Of a stretch of DNA of 64,000 bases, positions 46,584 through 57,104 are shown one piece after another. Below the pieces are notes generated by a model, which worked only from the letters and a program-made list of their open reading frames with translations, was not told the DNA's origin and did no database searches. Positions within the stretch are counted from its first letter, which is position 1; each line of letters begins with the position of its first letter. Made by a program: the position numbers and the translations under genes. The DNA lies in contig NC_092269.1 of NCBI RefSeq assembly GCF_036320965.1, forward strand, positions 26,600,004 through 26,664,003, read 5' to 3'. The stretch is from Panulirus ornatus (taxonomy: Eukaryota; Arthropoda; Malacostraca; Decapoda; Palinuridae).

Positions 46584-46664
46584 TCCCTGTGAAGGAGTTC
46601 GTGAATAATAAGAAGGGGTTTCGTAATGCTCTGACCATCGTGCAAGATTGTGGATATGTCTTCG
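46584..46664. repeat. 81-bp direct repeat, right copy
   Basis: Same 81 bases as 45652-45732 in the same orientation, 932 bp away. The flanks do not match. Confidence 0.92.
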
Positions 46665-46674
46665 GGTCGTGCCT

Positions 46675-46817
46675 GACCCGAACCACAGGGTCCACTTACA
46701 CCTCGGTCACAACTGAACCACGGGGACCAGGTGCACATCAAGCTGCACCGGACCACAGGAATCACGTACACGTCAGTCGGGCCCAGACCACACAGACCAT
46801 GAACATTAAGGTTTAGA

Positions 46818-46818
<1 letters not shown>
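46675..46818. repeat. Degenerate repeat, about four units of 36-40 bp
   Basis: GAACCACAGGGTCCAC, GAACCACGGGGACCAG, GGACCACAGGAATCAC and GACCACACAGACCATG start successive units. Confidence 0.6.

Positions 46819-46891
<73 letters not shown>
46819..46891. repeat. (TA)n microsatellite
   Basis: TA array with one CA step, directly 3' of the tRNA-like sequence that lies on the minus strand. Confidence 0.95.
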
Positions 46892-46902
46892 CATACAAAG
46901 CT

Positions 46903-46972
46903 CCAACAGCCAGGATCGAACCTGGGACCCCTTGTGCAAGAGGCAGGCATGCTAACCGCTAGGCTAAGGGAC
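46903..46972 (-). other. tRNA-like sequence, probable tRNA-derived SINE head
   Basis: The minus strand reads GTCCCTTAGCCTAGCGG TTAGC (A-box and D-arm like), then an anticodon-arm-like hairpin CCTCTT-GCAC-AAGGGG, then a strong T-arm with consensus B-box (CCAGG-TTCGATC-CTGG). The acceptor stem has no partner, so it should not act as a tRNA. A short body and (TA)n follow on the minus strand. A tRNA-derived SINE truncated to its head, or a decayed tRNA gene, both fit. Confidence 0.6.
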
Positions 46973-46975
46973 TGT

Positions 46976-47118
46976 ATAATAGGAAACAACTATTCGAAAT
47001 ACTAAGTACTCGAATACCCTTCGTCTCACAATGGTGAGCAACGGGGTCTATCGGTTGTTTCCGAACAGAACACATAGCCAGCTGATAGCGTTTTACCGAA
47101 CCTGACCGTGCAACGCGG
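46976..47118. other. Unassigned DNA
   Basis: No feature seen. It leads into the left arm of an inverted repeat. Confidence 0.4.
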
Positions 47119-47305
47119 AGTTATATGAATACGAATAAAGTGGATATGAACGCGCACCTCGTATTCATATAACTCCAAGTGGAATCAGGACAGGGTAAAC
47201 ATGTTGAATATTTGTACATATCTCCAAACAATGAAAAAACACCCATCTTTATTGTGTTAGACTTAAGAAGTTGTGTTCTTAGAACAGAAAGAAAAAGATT
47301 TCGGG

Positions 47306-47310
<5 letters not shown>
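47119..47310 (+). repeat. Inverted repeat, left arm (192 bp)
   Basis: Reverse complement of 47597-47788 with about one mismatch (ATGAAAAAACACCC versus its partner). The outer end holds its own 16-bp inverted repeat (AGTTATATGAATACGA at 47119, TCGTATTCATATAACT at 47159). Confidence 0.93.

Positions 47311-47361
<51 letters not shown>
47311..47361. repeat. (TA)n microsatellite
   Basis: First of three TA arrays in the loop of the inverted repeat. Confidence 0.95.
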
Positions 47362-47367
<6 letters not shown>

Positions 47368-47400
47368 CGTGGGAAGTATTCTTTCCCCCTATCCCCAGGG

Positions 47401-47402
<2 letters not shown>
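47362..47402 (-). mobile_element. RTE/derivative 5'-end fragment (about 41 bp)
   Basis: Matches only the first 40 bases of the RTE leader or its short derivative (TATCCCNGGGGATAGGGGG to ACGTATT), bounded by TA on both sides. Confidence 0.7.

Positions 47403-47471
<69 letters not shown>
47403..47471. repeat. (TA)n microsatellite
   Basis: Second TA array in the loop. Confidence 0.95.
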
Positions 47472-47477
<6 letters not shown>

Positions 47478-47523
47478 ATTATTATTATTTTATTATACTT
47501 TGTCGCTGTCTCCCGCGTTTGCG

Positions 47524-47526
<3 letters not shown>
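47472..47526 (-). mobile_element. RTE 3'-tail-only fragment
   Basis: Only CCTCGCAAACGCGGGAGACA, GCGACAAAG and the TATAATAAAATAAT tail remain: the terminal hairpin plus tail, with (TA)n on both sides. Confidence 0.75.

Positions 47527-47596
<70 letters not shown>
47527..47596. repeat. (TA)n microsatellite
   Basis: Third TA array in the loop, running into the right arm. Confidence 0.95.
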
Positions 47597-47601
<5 letters not shown>

Positions 47602-47788
47602 CCCGAAATCTTTTTCTTTCTGTTCTAAGAACACAACTTCTTAAGTCTAACACAATAAAGATGGGTGTTTTTTTATTGTTTGGAGATATGTACAAATATT
47701 CAACATGTTTACCCTGTCCTGATTCCACTTGGAGTTATATGAATACGAGGTGCGCGTTCATATCCACTTTATTCGTATTCATATAACT
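47597..47788 (-). repeat. Inverted repeat, right arm (192 bp)
   Basis: Partner of 47119-47310. Its outer end continues directly into another RTE tail-only fragment. Confidence 0.93.
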
Positions 47789-47812
47789 TTGTCGCTGTCT
47801 CCCGCGTTTGCG

Positions 47813-47815
<3 letters not shown>
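47789..47815 (-). mobile_element. RTE 3'-hairpin-only fragment
   Basis: CCTCGCAAACGCGGGAGACA plus GCGACAAAG, then (TA)n on one side and the inverted-repeat arm on the other. Confidence 0.65.

Positions 47816-47888
<73 letters not shown>
47816..47888. repeat. (TA)n microsatellite
   Basis: TA array between an RTE tail fragment and a short derivative. Confidence 0.95.
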
Positions 47889-47890
<2 letters not shown>

Positions 47891-48052
47891 GAGCGGGGGG
47901 CTGGAAATCCTCCCCTCTGCCTTTTTTTTTTTTTTTTTTTTTTCCAAAGGAAGGAACAGAGAAGGGGGCTGGATGAGGATGTTTCCTCAGAGGCCCAGTC
48001 CTCTGTTCTTAACGCTACCTCGCTGACGCGGGAAACGGCGAATAGTATGGAA

Positions 48053-48054
<2 letters not shown>
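47889..48054 (+). mobile_element. Short RTE derivative, 5'-truncated
   Basis: Begins at GGAGCGGGGGGCTGGAAAT (about 70 bases of the 5' end missing), has a long T run in the middle, and ends in the hairpin CTCGC-TGAC-GCGGG and AATAGTATGGAAAAA. Confidence 0.83.

Positions 48055-48113
<59 letters not shown>
48055..48113. repeat. (TA)n microsatellite
   Basis: Between two same-orientation derivatives. Confidence 0.95.
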
Positions 48114-48118
<5 letters not shown>

Positions 48119-48345
48119 CCCTGGGGATAGGGGAGAAAGAATACTTCCCACGTATTCCCTGCGTGTCGTAGAAGGCTACTAAAAGGGGAGGGAGCGGGTG
48201 GCTGGAAATCCTCCCCTCTCTTCTTTTTTTTTTCCAAAAGAAGGAACAGAGAAGGGGGCCAGGTGAGGATATTCCCTCAAAGGCCCAGTCCTCTGTTCTT
48301 AACGCTACCTCGCTAACGCGGGAAATGGCGAATAGTATGAAAGAT
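48114..48345 (+). mobile_element. Short RTE derivative, full length
   Basis: From TATCCCTGGGGATAGGGG to the CTCGC-TAAC-GCGGG hairpin and AATAGTATGAAAG. One of the cleanest copies. Confidence 0.87.
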
Positions 48346-48351
48346 ATATAT

Positions 48352-48530
48352 GAGTCCACGGGGAAATGAAACACTTCCAGTTCCCAAGTGCACTTTCGTG
48401 TAATAATCACATCATCAGGGGACATACAGGAAAGAGAATTATAAAATTCAGTTGATATACAAGGAATAGACGTAGCTAGGACGCCATTTGGTTCAGGCAA
48501 CACAACAACACTCAAAATATGTTGCCAAAT
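48352..48530 (-). mobile_element. Penelope-like element terminus
   Basis: Minus strand shows CCAAATGGCGTCCTAGCTACG, ATATCAACTGAAT, CCCTGATGATGTGATTATT, ACACGAAAGTGCACTTGGG, and ends TTTCCCCGTGGACTC next to a TATATAT stub. Non-coding. Confidence 0.72.
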
Positions 48531-48539
48531 ATCAAATGC

Positions 48540-49160
48540 TTACAAGGCAGGTCAACGTGCACTACGAGAGATCGTCTCCAGAAACATCAACCACACAAAA
48601 TGCAACAGCAAAATCAAGACAGCTGTCTACTGCAAAAAGAAACAACACATCAAAAAAAAACAATTGACCTCATGATGAACAGCCAGATGTATGAGAAGAC
48701 ATGGTTACATGGCAAGAATCCAACGTAGTTTATCAATTGAATGTCAACATAGACACCGTGAGCGCTTTACCACCATGACGCACATGGGAAGCACAATTTG
48801 TCGAGAAGGCTTACCATACCCACACATACAAGAAGCCTCCATCAAACGATAGATTACGAAGACACATAACACACAAGCGTCAACTGTTCATTCTAGTAGG
48901 ATAATGCACGATGTAAACCAGTCAAGACTCATATTATCATATTACCAAGACTCATATCATCAAGGAATAATAACCTAAACTCAAAAACCCGGACACGGGC
49001 CAAGACTAGATACTACAACTACATACGATAGCACAACACAACAGCCAGTGAGCACACAGCGCTACATGCACGTACGCACTTAGCCTCGCCCAGCTGATCC
49101 AGTACTGACCTCTAAACACGCTCCTTCAGATGGTTTGAGGGTTTGAAAAGGGTATAAGCA
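48540..49160 (+). mobile_element. Decayed GIY-YIG-type retroelement remnant (Penelope-like)
   Basis: Plus-strand fragments read NSKIKTAVYCKKKQHIK, ESNVVYQLN, NLSRRLT followed by HTRSLHQTI, and ends like KLKNPDTGQD. The series VVYxF, TLSRRLTxH, HLxxxH, IKExxPKLNxQDTG is the usual order in the C-terminal GIY-YIG region of Penelope-like and related retroelements. Several stops and frameshifts break it. The match is by pattern memory only. Confidence 0.42.
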
Positions 49161-49259
49161 ATCGCGGTTAATTTTCAAGTTATTTCATTGTTTGTGTTAA
49201 GTTTCAAACAAAGAAAAAACTGCTTTGAAATAGTTACGTAAACAACGGAGTAATGCTGA
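49161..49259. other. Unassigned DNA
   Basis: No feature seen. Confidence 0.4.
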
Positions 49260-49619
49260 TTGAAAAGAGTCTATCTTCACCTGTCTGAAAAATCCGATCA
49301 ACCGAAAACGAGTCTGGCCAGACTGACGTCACTACATGCACACATAATGGCGGTCGATATGGCGACAAGACATAGCGACTCGAGCTCCAGCGAAGCTTTA
49401 GACATATATATGTCTGATGGCTCATCGATTTTTGAGGATCCTGACAACGGAGATGTCCAGCTGGGGACCCAACCATACCTTTTAAGCCGGAAGACTCCAC
49501 GACACAATGTAGCCCCGCGCACGAAGGAGACGCACGACACTTGGGGGATAACGATTGGTACGAAATATATTTGTGACAAGAAATACGTTAAGATGTATTC
49601 TCGAATTATAAATATTTGA
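49260..49619 (+). CDS. Unrecognised open reading frame, possible exon or pseudogene
   Basis: 119-codon frame, not low-complexity and not part of a recognised repeat. A second in-frame Met (about codon 30, MAVDMATRHSDSSSSEALDI) could be the start. It is followed by a Ser/Asp-rich acidic stretch and then GTQPYLL near codon 70. In the next frame, after the C-rich run, the sequence reads FKPEDSTTQCSPAHEGDARH. The composite QPYxFxPED pattern recalls the N-terminal part of uncharacterised invertebrate proteins with a P2X7-type C-terminal domain, but I cannot verify this. No splice sites or downstream exon were identified. It could be a decayed exon. Confidence 0.25.
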   Translation: MKRVYLHLSEKSDQPKTSLARLTSLHAHIMAVDMATRHSDSSSSEALDIYMSDGSSIFEDPDNGDVQLGTQPYLLSRKTPRHNVAPRTKETHDTWGITIGTKYICDKKYVKMYSRIINI

Positions 49620-50077
49620 ATTTATATATCGTCAAAATTTAGATGGGGATACATTTTTATGTATCGCTCCTTACGTTGAATTTGATACAGGTTAGGCATG
49701 GTAGCCGAATGACCTATCGTTTTACACGTACAAGGGCAGTTATATGCAAAATGACCTTCAATACACTGCCAATCAGAGCATCCCCTTCAAACTACATTCA
49801 TGTGTACTGACACAATACTTTAGAATTACAACATCCGCTCCGTAACAAGTTGCATTACTACTGTAGAAAAGGATTTCATAATTTGACAAAGTTATCATCA
49901 TCATATTGACAGGTGTTTCTGTGGTCACTCTCCCACAATGACGATCATCACCGAGACAATTTGCTGCCATGAAATCCCATAGGTTATGGCGGTGTTGATG
50001 TAGTGACGTCACAGCGAAAGCGCCAGTAAAACCGAACGATTAGAAAAAACCGTTCCAGTGTGACACGCAGCATTGCC

Positions 50078-50081
<4 letters not shown>
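49620..50081. other. Unassigned DNA
   Basis: No gene or repeat recognised. Confidence 0.5.

Positions 50082-50146
<65 letters not shown>
50082..50146. repeat. (TA)n microsatellite
   Basis: Abuts the 5' end of a short derivative. Confidence 0.95.
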
Positions 50147-50149
<3 letters not shown>

Positions 50150-50383
50150 CCCTGGGGATAGGGGATTAAGAATACTTCCCACGTATTCCCTGCGTGTCGT
50201 AGAAGAAAACTAAAAGGGGAGGGAGCGGGGGGCTTGAAATCCTCCCCTCTCGTTTTTTTTTACTTTTCTAAAAGAAGGAAAAGAGTGGGGCCAGGTGAGG
50301 ATATTCCCTCAAAGGCCCAGTCCTCTGTTCTTAACGCTGCCTCGCTAATGCGGGAAATGGCGAATAGTTTGAAAGAAAAAGAA

Positions 50384-50385
<2 letters not shown>
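50147..50385 (+). mobile_element. Short RTE derivative, full length (left half of inverted pair)
   Basis: Starts AATCCCTGGGGATAGGGGAT and ends with the hairpin CTCGC-TAAT-GCGGG and AATAGTTTGAAAGAAAAAG. Its tail faces the tail of the next, inverted copy across 88 bp of TA. Confidence 0.87.

Positions 50386-50472
<87 letters not shown>
50386..50472. repeat. (TA)n microsatellite
   Basis: Centre of the inverted pair of derivatives. Confidence 0.95.
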
Positions 50473-50475
<3 letters not shown>

Positions 50476-50714
50476 TTCTTTCTTTTAAACTATTCGCCAT
50501 TTCCCGCGTTAGCGAGGTAGCGTTAGGAACAGAGGACTGGGCCTTTTTTGGAATATCCTCACCTGGCCCCCTCTGTTCCTTCTTTTGGAAAAAAAAAAAA
50601 AAAAAAACGAGAGGGGAGGATTTCCAGCCCCCCGCTCCCTCCCCTTTTAGTCGCCTTCTACGACACGCAGGGAATACGTGAGAAGTGTTCTTAATCCCCT
50701 ATCCCCAGGGATAA
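50473..50714 (-). mobile_element. Short RTE derivative, full length (right half of inverted pair)
   Basis: Minus-strand copy with the CTCGC-TAAC-GCGGG hairpin, tail AATAGTTTAAAAGAAAGAAAG (shared with the previous copy), a T/A run, and the 5' end at the CCCCAGGGAT block near 50710. Confidence 0.87.
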
Positions 50715-50740
50715 TATATATATATATATATATAAATATA

Positions 50741-50807
<67 letters not shown>
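50715..50807. repeat. (TA)n microsatellite
   Basis: TA array with AAATA interruptions on the left side, between two minus-strand derivatives. Confidence 0.94.
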
Positions 50808-50809
<2 letters not shown>

Positions 50810-51042
50810 TTTTTTTCTTTTACACTATTCGCCATTTCCCGCGTTAGCGAGGTAGCGTTAAGAACAGAGGACTGGGCCTTTGTGCAATATCCTCACCTGG
50901 CCCCACTCTGTTCCTTCTTTTGGAAAAGTAAAAAAAAAACGAGAGGGGAGGATTTCCAGCCCCCCGCTCCCTCCCCTTTTAGTCGCCTTCTACGACACGC
51001 AGAGAATACGTGGGAAGCATTCTTAGTCCCCTATCCCAGGGA
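50808..51042 (-). mobile_element. Short RTE derivative, full length
   Basis: Minus strand, tail AATAGTGTAAAAGAAAAAAAG, hairpin CTCGC-TAAC-GCGGG, 5' end at ATCATCCCTGGGATAGGGG (one G fewer than other copies). Confidence 0.86.
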
Positions 51043-53320
<2,278 letters not shown>

Positions 53321-53329
53321 AAATATATA

Positions 53330-53400
<71 letters not shown>
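53321..53400. repeat. (TA)n microsatellite
   Basis: Separates tail-to-tail RTE copies. Confidence 0.95.
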
Positions 53401-53404
<4 letters not shown>

Positions 53405-56400
53405 TTATTTATTATACTTTTTCGCTGTCTCCCGCGTTAGCGAGGTAGTGCAAGGAAACACACGAAAGAATGCCCCAACCCACCCACATACACGTGTATT
53501 TCCATACATGTCCACACACACACACATATACATACCTATACATCTCAACACACAGACATAAACATATATACACATGTACATAATTCATACTGTCTGCCTT
53601 TATTCATTCTCGTCCCCACCCCACCACACATGAAATGACAACCCCCTCCCCCCGCATGTGCACGCGGTAGTGCTAGGAAAAGACAACAAAGGCCACATTC
53701 GTTCACACTCAGTCTCTAGCTGTCATGTATAATGCACCGAAACCACAGCTCCCTTCCGCATACAGGCCCCACGAAACTTTCCATGGTCTACCCCAGACGC
53801 ATCACATGCCCTGGTTCAATCCATTGACAGCACGTCTACCCCAGTATACCACATCGTTCCAATTCACTCTATTCCTTACACGCGTTTAACCCTCCTGCAT
53901 GTTCAGGCCCAGATCACTCAAAATCTTTTTCACTCCATCTTTCCACCTCCAATTTGGTCTCCCACTTCTCGTTCCCTCCACCTCTGACACAATCTCTCAT
54001 CACTCATTCTCTAGATGTGACCAAACCATTTCAAAACACCCTCCTCTGCTCTCTCAACCACACTCTTTTTATTACCACATATCTCTCTTATCCTTTCAGT
54101 ACTTACTCGATCAAACCACCTCACACCACACATTGTCCTCAAACAACTCATTTCCAGCACATCCACCCTCCTACGCACAACTCTATCCATAGCCCACGCC
54201 TCTCAAGCATATAACATTGTTGGAACCACTATTCCTTCAAACATACCCATCTTTGCTTTCCAAGATAACGTTCTCGACTTCCACACGTTTTTGAACGCTC
54301 CCAGAACTTTCGCCCCCTCCCCCACCCGATGACTCACTTCCGCTTCCATGGTTCCATTCGCTGCCAAATCCACTCCCAGATATCTAAAACACTTCACTTC
54401 CTCCAGTTTTTCTCCATTCAAACTTACCTCCTAATTGACTTGTCCATCAACCCTACTGTACCTAATAACCTTGCTCTTCTTCACATTTACTCTCAGCTTT
54501 CTTCTTTCACACACTTTACCAAACTCAGTCACCAGCTTCTGCAGTTTCTTACTAGAATCAGTCACCAGCTTATGCAGTTTCTTACCCGAATCAGCCACCA
54601 GCGCTGTATCATCAGCGAACAACAACTGACTCACTTCTCAAGCTCTCTCATCCACAACAGACTGCAACTTTCCCCCCTTTCCAAAACTCTTGCATTCACC
54701 TCCCTAACAACCCCATCCATAAACAAATTAAACAACCACGGAGACATCACGAACCCCGGCCGCAATCCAACTTTCACTGCGAACCAATCACTCTCCTATC
54801 TTCCCAGTCGTACACATGCTTTACATCCTCGATATAAACTTTTCACTGCTTTTAACAACTTGCTTCCCACACCATACATCAATAATATCTTCCACAGACC
54901 ATCTCTATCAACTCTATCATATGCCTCCTCCAGATCCATAAATGCTACATACAAATCCATTTGCTTTTCTAAGTATTTCTCACATACATTCTTCAAGGCA
55001 AACACCTGATCCACACATCCTCTACCACTTCTGAAACCACACTGCTCTTCCCCAATCTGAAGCTCTGTACATGCCTTCACCCTCTCAATCAATAATCTCC
55101 CATTTAATTTCCCAGGAATACTCAACAAACTTATAACTCTGTAATTTGAGCACTCACTTTTATCCCCTTTGCCTGTGTACAATGGCACTATGCAAGCATT
55201 CCGCCAATCATCAGGCACCTCACCATGAGTCATACATACATTAAATAACCTTACCAACCAGTCAAGAAATCAGTCACCCCCTTTTTTAATTAATCCACTG
55301 CAATACCATCCAAACCCGCTGACTTGCCGGCTTTCATCCTCCGCAAAGCTTTTACTACCTCTTCTCTGTTTACCAAATCATTCTCCCTAACCCTCTCACT
55401 TTGCACACCACCTCGACCAAAACACCCTATATCTGCCACTCTATCATCAAACACATTCAACAAACCTTCAAAATACTCATTCCATCTCCTTCTCAAATTA
55501 CTAATACTTGCCATCACCTCCCCATTAGCCCCCTTCACTGATGTTCCCATTTGTTCCTTTGTCTTATGACCTTTATTTACCTCCTTCCAAAACATCTTTT
55601 TATTCTCCCTAAAATTTAATGATACTCTGTTACCACAACTCTCATTTGCCCTCTTTTTCACCTCTTGCACCTTTCTCTTGACCTTCTGTTTCTTTCTTTT
55701 ATACATATCCCGGTCATTTGCATTATTTCTCTGCAAAATTAGTCAAATGCCTCTCTCTTCTCTTTCACTAATAATCTTACTTCTTCATCCCATCACACAC
55801 TATCCTTTCTAATCTGCCCACCTCCCACGCCTCTCATGCCACAAGCATCGTTTGCGCAAGCCATCACTGCTTTCCTAAATACATCCCATTTCTCCCCCAC
55901 TCTCCTTACGTCCTTTGTTTTTAACTTCTTCCATTGTGTATTCAGTCTCTCCTGGTACTTCCTCACACAAGTCTCCTTCCCAAGCTCACTTACTCTCACC
56001 ATTCTCTTCACCCCAATATTCTCTTTTCTTTTCTGGAAACCTCTAAATATCTTCACCTTCGCCTCCACAATATAATGATCAGACATCCCTCCAGTTGCAT
56101 CTCTCAGCACAATAACATCCAAAAGTCACTCTTTTGCGCGTCTGTCAATTAACATGTAATCCAATAAGGCTCTCTGGCCATCTCTCCTACTTACATATGT
56201 ATACTTATGTATATCTCTCTTTTTAAACCAGGTATTCCCAATCACCAGTCCTTTTTCAGCACATAAATCTACAAGCTCTTCAACATTTCCATTTACAACA
56301 CTGAACACCCCATGTTCACCAATTATTCCCTCAACTGCCACATTACTCACCTTTTCATTCAAATCACCCATTAATATAACCCAGTCTCATGCATCAAAAC

Positions 56401-56419
56401 TACTAACACACTCACTCAG
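53401..56419 (-). mobile_element. RTE LINE from mid-endonuclease to 3' end, older subfamily, long 3' UTR
   Basis: About 3.0 kb on the minus strand. From the 5' side it has an endonuclease fragment ([57 protein letters not shown]), the linker, the RT motifs ([63 protein letters not shown]) and the C-terminus. Many stops and frameshifts (for example near 56123, 55735, 55265, 54820, 54640, 54425) and a partial duplication of the VTEFGKVC-side codons near 54535-54580 show age. The long 3' UTR covers 53401-53840. The 5' truncation abuts (TA)n at 56420. Confidence 0.87.

Positions 56420-56843
<424 letters not shown>

Positions 56844-56902
<59 letters not shown>
56844..56902. repeat. (TA)n microsatellite
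   Basis: Directly before the tail of the near-full-length RTE copy. Confidence 0.95.
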
Positions 56903-56906
<4 letters not shown>

Positions 56907-57104
56907 TTTTTTTTTTTATATACTTTGTCGCTGTCTCCCGCGTTTGCGAGGTAGCGCAAGGAAACAGACGAAAGAAATGGCCCCCCCCCCCCCCATACAT
57001 ATGTATATACATAAGTCCACACACGCAAATATACATACCTACACAGCTTTCCATGGTTTACCCCAGACGCTTCACATGCCTTGATTCAATCCACTGACAG
57101 CACG

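Noticed and set aside
46903..46972. Functional tRNA gene
   Set aside because: Boxes A and B are good but the acceptor stem does not pair and the anticodon arm has a four-base loop.
48320..48345. AATGGCGAAT in the derivative tail resembles a stretch of the HDV ribozyme
   Set aside because: It is a ten-base match only, at the wrong (3') end of the element, and the RTE counterpart reads GACAGCGACAAAG. Treated as chance.
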